Positions 1 through 8,542 of a DNA stretch of 64,000 bases are shown in pieces (the first letter of the stretch is position 1; every line of letters begins with the position of its first letter). This stretch comes from an uncultured Actinomycetes bacterium (lineage in GTDB: Bacteria; Actinomycetota; Actinomycetes; Mycobacteriales; Nakamurellaceae). The translations under genes were made by a program, and so were the position numbers. The notes under the pieces were generated by a model. That model did not search any database. It had not been told where the DNA came from and saw only the letters and a program-made list of their open reading frames with translations. The stretch is from NCBI GenBank assembly GCA_937926105.1, contig CALANS010000130.1, forward strand, positions 89,922 through 153,921, in the 5' to 3' direction.

Positions 1-1457
1 GTCAGCCGGAGCCGGCCGAGCTGTGGATCGATGCCGGGCCCGGCCGCTCACACCACGGCGGACCCCCGACGGGATCCGGCGGTACCGGGCGTGCCCGGTG
101 GATCGCGCTGACGGTCGGATTTCTGGTGTTGGTCGCGGTGATCGCGGTGCAGCATTTCGCCACCGGTCGGTCCATCACCGGTTCCGGCACCGTGGCCATT
201 AGCCAGTCGGATGCCCAGACCACCCCGTCACCGGCCGACCGCACGTCCACCCAGCAGGCGTCGTCGACGGCCGCGCCGGACCACACGACCTCGGACGGAC
301 CCCGGTCGTACGCGCCGACCGAGTCGATCGACACCGCACTCTCCCAGGCCCTGGCTTCGCTCAGCTCCGCACACCAGGTGGGCGGCACCGCCGGGGACGG
401 CCCCACCGACGCGCCCGACACCACAGTGCCTGACACCACCTCGCCGTCCACCACCACCGTGCCCAAGCAGGCGCTGCCCGGCGCCGGCGACTGGGAGCTG
501 CTGGGGTTCGGGTCGAACGGCGTGGTCCGCTACCGCCCGAGCACCGGCGCGCTCACCGTCACCCCGGTGCCCACGATCTTCAGCAACAATCTGCTCTCGT
601 TCGTGGTGACGCGGTCGGCGGCGATCATCCGGTCCATGGACAACGTCGACGGCTATCTGGTGTCGGACGGCAAGCCCGCCCGCCCGCTGGCCGGGCTGCT
701 CGCACAGGGCACGAAGGCGCTGCCCGGCCCGCACCCCGGCGACCTCTGGGTGGTGCAAGAGTCGTATGCGGCCACCACCCAGGGCAGCGGTGCGGATGGC
801 ACCGACACCTCCGGCGAGCAGATTCTCGCGCCCAATGTTTCGCTCAATCTGGTGAACGCGAATGGGACACAGCTCGGCACGAGAATCGATCTGCCGGCCG
901 CGCTGTATTCCGCGGGTGCGTACGGCATTCTCCCGGACGGCGCCGGGTACGCCCTGGCCTATGGCGTCGGTGGCATCTACGACGTCCGCCCGGACGCGGT
1001 GCATCTGGTGACGCACGGCCATCTGATGGCCGTCGGTCCCACCGGGTTCCTGGCCTACGAGTGCGACGACAACGCCCGGTGCGGCGCCGTGGCCATCGAC
1101 CGCGCGACCTGGGACCGACATCCGCTGCCCGATGTGGCGGTGCGCGTCGGCGCCCTGCAGGGGTCGGGCGTCATCTCGCCGGACGGCACTCGCGCCGCAG
1201 TGCTGAACTTTGGGAGCACCGGCATCGCGGTCGACCTGATCGACATGAACTCCGGAAAGGTGGTGCGCACGCCCGTGGACATAAGCGGCGCCATGGCCGC
1301 GGACACGTCCCAGTTGCTGGTCTTCTCGCCGGACGGCCGATACCTGCTGGTCAGTGCGATGAACGGCGTCGTTCCGATCGACACCAGCACCGGGAAGGCG
1401 CGGCCGCCGCTCCCCATTCCGCCGGTGGACGTGCTGGCGATCCGGCCCGGCAGCTGA
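1..1457 (+). CDS. Membrane-anchored extracytoplasmic beta-propeller-like protein (5' partial)
   Basis: The reading frame is open from the first bases of the window, so the true start lies upstream. The visible protein has a short Gly/Pro-rich cytoplasmic part and one membrane segment (WIALTVGFLVLVAVIAVQHF, about nt 105-164). A long Ser/Thr/Pro/Asp linker follows, then about 320 residues of predicted exported domain. That domain contains repeated SPDGxxxxV blades (VISPDGTRAAVL and VFSPDGRYLLVS) typical of TolB/WD-type propellers. No catalytic motif is visible. It is probably a surface or periplasmic protein of unknown partner. The gene ends at a TGA just before a strong hairpin. The family is inferred from blade motifs only. 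Confidence 0.7.
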   Translation, partial: QPEPAELWIDAGPGRSHHGGPPTGSGGTGRARWIALTVGFLVLVAVIAVQHFATGRSITGSGTVAISQSDAQTTPSPADRTSTQQASSTAAPDHTTSDGPRSYAPTESIDTALSQALASLSSAHQVGGTAGDGPTDAPDTTVPDTTSPSTTTVPKQALPGAGDWELLGFGSNGVVRYRPSTGALTVTPVPTIFSNNLLSFVVTRSAAIIRSMDNVDGYLVSDGKPARPLAGLLAQGTKALPGPHPGDLWVVQESYAATTQGSGADGTDTSGEQILAPNVSLNLVNANGTQLGTRIDLPAALYSAGAYGILPDGAGYALAYGVGGIYDVRPDAVHLVTHGHLMAVGPTGFLAYECDDNARCGAVAIDRATWDRHPLPDVAVRVGALQGSGVISPDGTRAAVLNFGSTGIAVDLIDMNSGKVVRTPVDISGAMAADTSQLLVFSPDGRYLLVSAMNGVVPIDTSTGKARPPLPIPPVDVLAIRPGS

Positions 1458-1506
1458 CCGGGACACCGGCGCCGCCCGGCAGGTGATCGGGGCGGCAGAC
1501 AAAAAG

Positions 1507-1575
1507 TCGCACCTCGTGGGGATCTTGGTCGGCATCGCCGCAGGTCGGCGCGACCATGATCCCCTCGAGGTGCGA
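1507..1575. terminator. Long hairpin between convergent genes
   Basis: The 18-base arms at 1507-1524 and 1558-1575 pair with one mismatch, and an inner stem (1526-1531 with 1551-1556) extends them. Read on the minus strand, the hairpin is followed one base later by five T residues (1501-1505 on plus). That is the form of a Rho-independent terminator for the MBL hydrolase gene. It may also stop the plus-strand gene ending at 1457. Confidence 0.75.
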
Positions 1576-1708
1576 TTCCTGCCAGGAACTGGGCCGCCGG
1601 CGGGCTCGGCCGCCGGGTGACAGGCCGCCCGGCAGCTCACTCAGCAGCTCGCCGCCGCACCGCGAGTCGAAGCCGCCGCGAGCCCCGGCAGCTCGCGAGC
1701 CCGGCCGG

Positions 1709-2401
1709 TCAGGCCAGATCGTGCAAGAACGGATTGCCGACCCGCTCCGCGCCGATCGTGGACGTCGGCCCGTGGCCGGGCAGCACCACGGCGTCGTCCG
1801 GCCGGGTCAGCAACTGCGCCGAGATCGATGCCAGGATCTGCGGCGTCGATCCACCCGGCAGGTCGGTGCGCCCGACGGACCCGGCGAACAGCGTGTCCCC
1901 GGTGAGCAGGATCTCCGGCCGGTCCCCGTCGGCAGCGATCCGGTACACCACCGAGCCCCCGGTATGCCCCGGGGTGCCGAGCACGTCGATCGACAACTCG
2001 GCCAGATCCAGCACGGTGTTCCGGGCATGCCCGAGCAACTGCACCTCGTCCGGGCGCAGCGCGTCCAGGTCGTCACCGGGCTGCAACAGCGCCGCGATCC
2101 CCGCCTGCAGCTGCGGGGACAGCGCCGCCAGCGGATCGTCCAGCATGTACTCGTCCGCGTCGTGCAGGTAGGCGGGCACCTCCGCCCGGGAGCAGACCGC
2201 GCGGGCGGACGCCACGTGATCCAGGTGCCCGTGCGTGAGCAGCACCGCGACCGGACGCAGCCGATGCTCGTCCAGCACGCCCCGCAGCCGCTCCGTCGCG
2301 CCCTGCCCGGGGTCCACCACCACGCAGTCCGCCCCCGCGGCGGGCGCCAGCACGTAGCAATTGGCGGCCAACGGACCGGCCGGGAATCCCGCGACGAGCA
2401 C
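1709..2401 (-). CDS. MBL-fold metallohydrolase (glyoxalase II-like)
   Basis: This 230-residue protein has the full metallo-beta-lactamase metal site: THGHLDHV (HxHxDH) near residue 60, a Gly-Thr-Pro-Gly-His-Thr segment, an Asp in LLTGDTLFAGSVGR and the C-terminal PGHGP histidine. The family hydrolyses thioesters such as S-lactoylglutathione or related thiol adducts. In a mycothiol-using actinobacterium the true substrate is uncertain. It sits where M. tuberculosis has Rv2581c, next to a divergent cyclophilin and convergent to gene 1. The start chosen (MLVAGFPAG) leaves the normal N-terminal beta strand intact. Confidence 0.85.
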   Translation of the reverse strand: MLVAGFPAGPLAANCYVLAPAAGADCVVVDPGQGATERLRGVLDEHRLRPVAVLLTHGHLDHVASARAVCSRAEVPAYLHDADEYMLDDPLAALSPQLQAGIAALLQPGDDLDALRPDEVQLLGHARNTVLDLAELSIDVLGTPGHTGGSVVYRIAADGDRPEILLTGDTLFAGSVGRTDLPGGSTPQILASISAQLLTRPDDAVVLPGHGPTSTIGAERVGNPFLHDLA

Positions 2402-2496
2402 CCCGCTACCCTATCGGGGCAGGTCGCCCGAGGGCCGGAGCCGATCGGCGGGCCGGTGCCCTACCCGCAGCGCGGGTCACCACCGCCCGCCGGCAC

Positions 2497-2557
2497 CCCG
2501 GTACACATCCGGTTCACAGGCAATCTGTACCGGGCGCGGCTCGGCGGCACCTACACT
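2497..2557 (+). promoter_or_regulatory. Inverted repeat and -10 box upstream of the cyclophilin gene
   Basis: CCCGGTACA (2497-2505) and TGTACCGGG (2526-2534) form a perfect 9-base inverted repeat with a 20-base spacer, suitable for a dimeric regulator. A TACACT -10-like box lies at 2552-2557, giving a leader of roughly 95 bases to the GTG at 2659. No clear -35 is visible. The site lies between divergent genes, so it could control either. The binding protein is unknown. Confidence 0.4.
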
Positions 2558-2658
2558 CGCCCGTCGGAGCCATGCTCCCGAGCATTCCGCCGCGGCCGCA
2601 CCGCGCGGAGCCCGGGCGCGCCGCCTGGTGACCACCACCGCATGCAAAGGAGCACCCC

Positions 2659-3708
2659 GTGCCGAGCAACCAGCAGCGCCGCGAGGCCGCCAAGCGCAAG
2701 TTGCAGCGCCAACTCGTCCGGCGCGAGCAGCGCGCGGTGGCGCAGCGGCGGCGGCTGCTGATCGTCGGCGTGGTCGCCGCGGTGTTGATCATCGCGGGCG
2801 GCGTCTGGCTGTTTACCGGTCTGGGGTCCAACACCGCCGATGGCGCCTCGGGGGAATCGAGCTCCGCGACGCCGTCCGCAGACACCGCCGCCAGCGTGTC
2901 CGACACCGCCTCCGAGACCACCTCGACCTCCGAGACCGCCTCAACCTGGCCGTGCTCGTATCCGGCATCCGGTACCGCCGCCAAGTCGGTCAAGGCGCCG
3001 ACGAACCTCACGCCGGCCGACACCGGCACGGTGGATGCCACCGTCGCCCTGAACTCCGGCAACCTGACCTTCACGCTGGACCGCGCCAATGCCCCCTGCG
3101 CGGTGGAGTCGTTCCTGTCGCTGGCCAGCCAGCATTTCTTCGACGACACGCCATGCCACCGGCTCACCGCCAGCGAGGGTCTGAAGGTGCTGCAGTGCGG
3201 CGATCCGAGCGGCACCGGGACCGGCGGACCCGGCTACATCATTCCCGACGAGGTTTCCGGCACCGAGAAGTACACCCGCGGGGTGATCGCGATGGCCAAC
3301 GGCGGCTCCCCGGGAACCACCGGTTCACAGTTCTTCATCGTGTACGGGGACTCCCAGCTCAACCCGACCTACACCGTGCTGGGGAAGGTCACCAAGGGCA
3401 TGGACGTGATCGACGCGATCGCGGCCAAGGGCGTGAAGGGCGGCGGTACCGATGGTGCGCCCGCCGAGACGGTGACGATCACATCGGTGACGATCCCGGA
3501 TGGGGCGGCGGACGCCACCGCGACGGCACCCCCGGCCACCGGCAGCACCAGCACCGGTAGCACCAATACTGCGGCCACCGCAACGGGGTCCGAGAGCCCG
3601 TCGACCGGCGCCAGCACCAGTGGCTCGGCGTCGACGTCCGGATCCGGCGCGGTGAGCACGTCAGGTTCGTCGGCCCCGGGCTCGGCCACCGGTACCACGA
3701 CCAACTGA
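2659..3708 (+). CDS. ppiB: Membrane-anchored cyclophilin-type peptidyl-prolyl isomerase
   Basis: 349 residues, starting at GTG behind an AAAGGAG ribosome site. A basic, helical N-terminus (about residues 1-32, rich in Arg/Gln/Lys) precedes one membrane helix (LLIVGVVAAVLIIAGGVWLF, about 34-53). A Ser/Thr linker and then the cyclophilin domain follow (about 115-275, with ANGGSPGTTGSQFFIVYG). The C-terminal 75 residues are a Thr/Ser/Gly tail. Cyclophilins isomerise X-Pro bonds. The anchor places the domain outside the membrane, where it probably helps exported proteins fold. It corresponds by position to Rv2582 and runs opposite to its neighbours. The sugar-like Ser/Thr tail could be glycosylated or wall-spanning, which is inference. 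Confidence 0.88.
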   Translation: MPSNQQRREAAKRKLQRQLVRREQRAVAQRRRLLIVGVVAAVLIIAGGVWLFTGLGSNTADGASGESSSATPSADTAASVSDTASETTSTSETASTWPCSYPASGTAAKSVKAPTNLTPADTGTVDATVALNSGNLTFTLDRANAPCAVESFLSLASQHFFDDTPCHRLTASEGLKVLQCGDPSGTGTGGPGYIIPDEVSGTEKYTRGVIAMANGGSPGTTGSQFFIVYGDSQLNPTYTVLGKVTKGMDVIDAIAAKGVKGGGTDGAPAETVTITSVTIPDGAADATATAPPATGSTSTGSTNTAATATGSESPSTGASTSGSASTSGSGAVSTSGSSAPGSATGTTTN

Positions 3709-3741
3709 CTGACCGCGGGCGGCGCCAGCGGTCCGCTCGGC

Positions 3742-3773
3742 CCGGTCACCGACGATCGCGCCGCGGTGACCGG
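3742..3773. terminator. Hairpin between convergent cyclophilin and rel genes
   Basis: CCGGTCACC (3742-3750) and GGTGACCGG (3765-3773) pair perfectly around a 14-base loop in the 122-base gap between two converging genes. A second small GGGC/GCCC stem follows. There is no T-run, which is common for actinobacterial terminators. It probably acts in both directions. Confidence 0.55.
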
Positions 3774-3830
3774 CAGACGCCCGCGCCGAGCGATGGCAAC
3801 CCACGGTGACGGGCGGCAGCCCGTGCCGTG

Positions 3831-6485
3831 TCAGGCGCTGGTCAACCGGTAGACGTCGTAGACGCCCTCCACCCCGCGGACCGCGCGCAGCACGTGCCCC
3901 AGGTGCTTGGGGTCGGCCATCTCGAAGGAGAACCGGCTGATCGCCATGCGGTCCTTGGACATCGACAGATTCGCCGACAGGATGTTGACCTTCTCGTCGG
4001 CCAGTGTCTTCGTGATGTCGGACAGCAGCCGGTGCCGGTCCAGCGCCTCCACCTGGATGGACACCAGGAACACCGTGGACGCGCCGGGATCCCAGGTGAC
4101 GTCCACCAGCCGGGATGGCTCGGCTCGCAGCGACTCTGCGTTCGTGCAGTCGGTCCGGTGCACCGACACCGCACCGCCCTTGGTGACGAAGCCGAGGATG
4201 GTGTCGCCCGGGACCGGAGTGCAGCACCGTGCCAACTTGACCTGCACGTCGGTGACGCCCTTGACCAGCACTCCAGCGTCGGTGGACGGCCGGGACCGGC
4301 GGGTGCCGGTCAGCGCGGCCGGTTCGGCGATCTCGTGGCCCGATGCGTCCTCCCCGCCGAGCACCGACATCACTTTGGTGACAACGGTCTTCGCGCTCAC
4401 ATGGCTTTCGCCGACGGCCGCATACAGGGCCGAGATGTCCTTGTAGCCGAGTTCTCTGGCCACCTCGGTCAACGCATCCTGGGAGATCAGCCGCTGTACC
4501 GACAGGCCCTGGCGGCGCACCGCCTTGGCGATCGCCTCCTTGCCATTTTCCAGCGCCTCCTCACGGCGCTCCTTGGCGAAGTATTGCCGGATCTTGGTCT
4601 TGGCTCGGGACGAGGCGACGAAGCCGAGCCAATCCCGACTCGGCGCGGCGGTGGTGGCCTTGGAGGTGAAGATCTCCACGATCTGGCCGTTGCTCAGCGT
4701 GCGTTCCAGCGCGACCAGCCGACCGTCCACCCGGGCGCCGATGCACCGATGGCCCACCTCGGTGTGGATCGAATAGGCAAAGTCTACCGGCGTGGAACCC
4801 GCTGGTAGCGTGTGGATGTCGCCCTTCGGAGTGAACACGAAGATGTCGTTGGAGCGGATCTCGTAGCGCAGGTTATCCAGGAATTCGCCGGGGTCACCGG
4901 CTTCCCGCTGCCAGTCCAGAAGCTGCCGCATCCAGGCCATCTCGTCCACGGACGCCAGGGACCCGGCGTGCGTGCCGCGGGTCTCCTTGTAGCGCCAGTG
5001 CGCGGCGATGCCGTACTCGGCGGTGTGATGCATGTCGTTGGTGCGGATCTGCACCTCCAGCGGCTTGCCCTCCGGGCCGATCACCGTGGTATGCAGCGAC
5101 TGGTACACCCCGTACCGGGGCTGCGCGATGTAGTCCTTGAACCGGCCCGGCATCGGCGCCCACAGGGCGTGCACCACACCCATGGCGGCGTAGCACTCCC
5201 GGATGGTGCCGACCAGGATGCGTACCGCTACCAGGTCGTGGATCTCGTCGAATTCCCGGCCGCGGACCTGCATCTTCTGGTAGATCGAGTAGTAGTGCTT
5301 GCCCCGGCCGACCACGTCGGCCGGCAGCTTCGCGGCACCCAGCTCGGTGCGCAGCTTGTCGGTGACCGCCGCCAGGTAGGTATCCCGGGACGGCGCCCGG
5401 TCGGCGACCAGCCGAGCGATCTCGTTGTAGCGCTTGGCATGCAGGATCGCGAAGGACAGATCCTCCAGCTCCCACTTGACGGTGGACATGCCCAGCCGGT
5501 GGGCGAGCGGCGCCAGCACTTCCAGCGTCTCGCGGGCCTTGCGAACCTGCTTATCCGGCGGCAGGAAGCGCATGGTGCGCATGTTGTGCAGCCGGTCGGC
5601 GAGCTTGATCACCAGCACCCGGGGGTCATTCGCCATGGCGATGATCATCTTGCGGATGGTCTCGGCCTCGGCGGCGGCTCCGTAACGCACCTTGTCCAGC
5701 TTGGTGACGCCGTCCACCAGGCGGGCCACCTCGGTGCCGAAGTCCTCGGTGAGCTGGTCCAGGCCGTAGCTGGTGTCCTCCACGGTGTCGTGCAGCAGGC
5801 CGGCGACCAGCGTGGTGGTGTCCATGCCCAGGTCGGCCAGGATGGTGGCCACGGCCAGCGGGTGGGTGATGTACGGGTCGCCGGACTTGCGGTACTGGCC
5901 GCGGTGGGCGGCCTCGGCCACCTCGTAGGCGCGCAACAGCAGTTTCGTATCGGCCTTGGGGTGCAGGTCGCGGTGCGCGCCGATCAGCGGTTCCAGCACC
6001 GTGCGCGCCGAGGGGCCGCTCTGTCGCTGGCCGCTGATCCGCCGGGTCCAGCGGGCCCGGACCCGGCGAGACGCCGACGGGGCGGTGACGGTGCCCGCGG
6101 TGTTGCGCACCGCGGGCTTGGCGGGGCGGGCGGCCGGTGCGGGGCCCGACGGGGCCACGCCACCGGAGGCGGCGGCAGTCCCGGATAGTGCTGCAGTCCC
6201 GGAGGGGGCCGCGGTCCCGGATGGGGCGGTGCCGGTGCCCCCGGTGCCACGCGCCGCGGACTTGGCCGGCTGCGGGGCAGGCCGGGAAGGGGCCGCGTCC
6301 GAACCGTCCACACCGGGCACGGTCGCGTCCGGGCGGGGCGGAGCGGCGTCCGGGCGGACCTCCGGGCGAGCCGGAGCGGATGCCACCGAGGCGCCCGGCG
6401 GAACCACCGGCGCGGCCTGCTTGCGCGCGGCGCCGTCCGCCGTGGTATCGGCGGTTACTCGGACCGTCGCCTGGCCGTCTGCCAT
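3831..6485 (-). CDS. relA: Bifunctional (p)ppGpp synthetase/hydrolase
   Basis: 884 residues, ATG behind a GGAGGTGAC site. The domain order is an HD hydrolase (HD at about 232-233, in [11 protein letters not shown]), a RelA/SpoT synthetase (RFKDYIA and EVQIRT), TGS (starting near [12 protein letters not shown]), a helical region and a C-terminal ACT domain. The RFKD form of the synthetase loop is typical of bifunctional Rel enzymes. It makes and degrades the stringent-response alarmone in the cytoplasm. The first 140 or so residues are a Pro/Ala/Thr/Gly-rich extension with [15 protein letters not shown] repeats, absent from most relatives. This makes the protein about 100 residues longer than the mycobacterial enzyme. 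It lies upstream of the cyclophilin (convergent) and downstream of apt, as in M. tuberculosis. Confidence 0.95.
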   Translation of the reverse strand: MADGQATVRVTADTTADGAARKQAAPVVPPGASVASAPARPEVRPDAAPPRPDATVPGVDGSDAAPSRPAPQPAKSAARGTGGTGTAPSGTAAPSGTAALSGTAAASGGVAPSGPAPAARPAKPAVRNTAGTVTAPSASRRVRARWTRRISGQRQSGPSARTVLEPLIGAHRDLHPKADTKLLLRAYEVAEAAHRGQYRKSGDPYITHPLAVATILADLGMDTTTLVAGLLHDTVEDTSYGLDQLTEDFGTEVARLVDGVTKLDKVRYGAAAEAETIRKMIIAMANDPRVLVIKLADRLHNMRTMRFLPPDKQVRKARETLEVLAPLAHRLGMSTVKWELEDLSFAILHAKRYNEIARLVADRAPSRDTYLAAVTDKLRTELGAAKLPADVVGRGKHYYSIYQKMQVRGREFDEIHDLVAVRILVGTIRECYAAMGVVHALWAPMPGRFKDYIAQPRYGVYQSLHTTVIGPEGKPLEVQIRTNDMHHTAEYGIAAHWRYKETRGTHAGSLASVDEMAWMRQLLDWQREAGDPGEFLDNLRYEIRSNDIFVFTPKGDIHTLPAGSTPVDFAYSIHTEVGHRCIGARVDGRLVALERTLSNGQIVEIFTSKATTAAPSRDWLGFVASSRAKTKIRQYFAKERREEALENGKEAIAKAVRRQGLSVQRLISQDALTEVARELGYKDISALYAAVGESHVSAKTVVTKVMSVLGGEDASGHEIAEPAALTGTRRSRPSTDAGVLVKGVTDVQVKLARCCTPVPGDTILGFVTKGGAVSVHRTDCTNAESLRAEPSRLVDVTWDPGASTVFLVSIQVEALDRHRLLSDITKTLADEKVNILSANLSMSKDRMAISRFSFEMADPKHLGHVLRAVRGVEGVYDVYRLTSA

Positions 6486-6610
6486 GTGTCACCTCCCCAT
6501 ACCGGAGCATAACGCCGAGCGTCGATCGAACCTTCCGTCCGCAGCGGGCTCCGATCGGGGTGACGATGCCTCGATTCGGCGCCCGGTGAGTGCGGGCCCG
6601 CCACCGACGA

Positions 6611-7240
6611 TCAGTAGCGTCGCAGGGCCGTCACCGGCAGGTCGGGCAGCCTGTCCCGGCCACCGAGGGCGAGAAGTTCGATCGCCACCGCGAGCCCCAC
6701 CACGCGCGCACCGGCCCGCTCCAGCAGCGACCGGGCCGCGGCCGCGGTGCCGCCGGTGGCCAGCACGTCGTCCACCACCAGGATCCGGGCGCCGTCACGG
6801 ACGTCGTCGGCGTTGACCTCCAGCGCCGCGGTCCCGTACTCCAGCTGGTAGGGCTGCGCGAGCACCCGGCCGGGCAGCTTGCCGGCCTTGCGCACCGACA
6901 GCACACCGACGCCGAGATGCCCGGCCAGCGCGGCGGCCAGCAGGAAGCCCCGCGCCTCGAGCGCCGCAATCTGGTCGACGGTATCGATGCCCGGGGCCGC
7001 CGCCAGCCCGGCCGTCACCGCGCGCAACCCCTGCGGGTCGGCCAGCACGGGGGTCAGATCCCGGAACAGCACGCCGGGGGTCGGAAAGTCGGGCACCACC
7101 CTGGTGAGCCGGTCGATCGCGGCTGCGGCCAGCTCGCCCGGCACTCCGGACGTGTCGTGCCGGTCGGGACCGGCACCGGCCGACGGGTTCGTCACCGCAG
7201 GATTCGTCACCGCAGGGTCGGGACCGGCCGGCACCGTCAC
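6611..7240 (-). CDS. apt: Adenine phosphoribosyltransferase
   Basis: 209 residues starting at a GTG that overlaps the secF stop by four bases (GTGA), implying translational coupling. The phosphoribosyltransferase core is complete, with VPDFPTPGVLFRDLTPVL near the start and the PRPP-binding motif VVDDVLATGGTAAAA near residues 145-160. It converts adenine and PRPP to AMP in purine salvage. The first 35 residues are a Pro/Thr/Asn-rich extension containing a short repeat (AVTNPAVTNPS). Position next to rel is conserved in actinobacteria. In M. tuberculosis a peptide-binding lipoprotein (Rv2585c) separates apt from secF; here none does. Confidence 0.93.
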   Translation of the reverse strand: MTVPAGPDPAVTNPAVTNPSAGAGPDRHDTSGVPGELAAAAIDRLTRVVPDFPTPGVLFRDLTPVLADPQGLRAVTAGLAAAPGIDTVDQIAALEARGFLLAAALAGHLGVGVLSVRKAGKLPGRVLAQPYQLEYGTAALEVNADDVRDGARILVVDDVLATGGTAAAARSLLERAGARVVGLAVAIELLALGGRDRLPDLPVTALRRY

Positions 7241-8541
7241 CGGCCGCGCTTACCGGCCGGCCGGGGCGACCCCACTCGACTCGACTTGCCCTGCGGCGCC
7301 GACACACTCGCCTTGCCGCTGGCTCGCACCGGCTTGACGCCGGGCAGCGGACCGGAGCCCGGCCGCAGCAACGGCGATGCGGGCGCCGCCTGCGCACCAG
7401 GCATGCTGCGATGCACGTGCGCCACCTCGCCGCCCCCGTCAGCGGTGACGCCGACCCGGGCGATCGGGTCGCCATCCGCGTCCACGATCAGGCCCTCCGC
7501 CTTGCGCCGGGCCAGCACCCGAGCGGTGTGCGACTTGATGACCGGCTCGCGCATCTTCATGTCCACGGCCATCGGAACCGCCAGGAACACCGACGAATAG
7601 GCGCCGATCAGCATGCCGACCAGCATCACCAACGACAGGTCCTTCAGAGTGCCGGATCCGAGGATCACCACACCGGCGGTGAGCAGCCCGGCCACCGGCA
7701 GCAACGCGATCAGCGAGGTGTTCACCGAGCGCATCAGGGTCTGGTTGATCGCCAGGTTCGCGGCCTCCGGATAGGTGCGGCGCAGCAACGAGGTCAGTCC
7801 CTTGCTGTTCTCCTGCACCTTGTCGTAGACCACCACCGTGTCGTACAGCGAGAAGCCCAGGATGGTCAGCAAACCGATGACGGTGGCGGGGGCAACCTCG
7901 AATCCAATCAGGGCATATACCCCGGCCGTGACCACGAGGTCGTGCAGCACGGACACCACGGCACCGACCGCCACCCGGGACTCGTAGCGCAGCCAGATGA
8001 AGGCCGCGACCGCGACCAGGAACACCAGCACGGCGATCAATGCGCGGGTGGAGATCTCACTCCCCCAGGTCCCGGATACCGCCGAGTCGGATACCGCTTG
8101 GGTCAGCTGGAACGCCTGGGTGAGCGCTTCCTTCGCCGCGGTCACCTTGTCGGCGGTCAGGCTGGGCATGCTGACCTGCAGGTTGGAACCGACATCGATG
8201 ACGCTGTCGGTCTCCTCGCCGGTGGCCTGGAAGATCACCTCGGTGACCTTCTCGTGGTTGAGGGTGGTGTTGGGGTGGAAGGTCAGCTGGGTCCCGCCGA
8301 CGAAGTCCAGCGACAGGTTGAAGCCGCGCACCAGCATGAACAGCAGCGACAGCAGGACCAGCGAGGCGGAGAACACGTAATACCAGCGCCGGTGCCCGAT
8401 GATGTCAAACGCGCCGGTGCCGGTGGACAGCCGGGAGAAGACGTTGTGGTGCCGGGTGGCCGCCTTGGTGGCCTCGGCGGTGATCGGTGCGGCGCCCTCG
8501 GGTAGGCCGGTGGGCTCCAGGGTCGGTGACTCGTCTGCCAT
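7237..8541 (-). CDS. secF: Protein translocase accessory subunit SecF
   Basis: 434 residues. I chose the ATG at 8541 (MADESPTLEPTG) because AGGAGG lies 7 bases upstream; a longer frame upstream would overlap secD. The membrane topology is SecF-like: one N-terminal helix, the DFVGGTQLTF periplasmic entry motif, and a helix bundle with VIGLLTILGFSLYDTVVVYD, the conserved RND-type signature. Together with SecD and YajC it uses the proton gradient to complete protein export. The last 60 residues form a Pro/Ser/Lys-rich cytoplasmic tail. The gene is separated from secD by a single base and overlaps apt. Confidence 0.95.
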   Translation of the reverse strand: MADESPTLEPTGLPEGAAPITAEATKAATRHHNVFSRLSTGTGAFDIIGHRRWYYVFSASLVLLSLLFMLVRGFNLSLDFVGGTQLTFHPNTTLNHEKVTEVIFQATGEETDSVIDVGSNLQVSMPSLTADKVTAAKEALTQAFQLTQAVSDSAVSGTWGSEISTRALIAVLVFLVAVAAFIWLRYESRVAVGAVVSVLHDLVVTAGVYALIGFEVAPATVIGLLTILGFSLYDTVVVYDKVQENSKGLTSLLRRTYPEAANLAINQTLMRSVNTSLIALLPVAGLLTAGVVILGSGTLKDLSLVMLVGMLIGAYSSVFLAVPMAVDMKMREPVIKSHTARVLARRKAEGLIVDADGDPIARVGVTADGGGEVAHVHRSMPGAQAAPASPLLRPGSGPLPGVKPVRASGKASVSAPQGKSSRVGSPRPAGKRGR

Positions 8542-8542
8542 C

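Noticed and set aside
4812..6188. 458-codon plus-strand frame inside rel
   Set aside because: It is antisense to conserved Rel domains, has no ribosome site and is composed of His/Gln/Val-rich shadow sequence.
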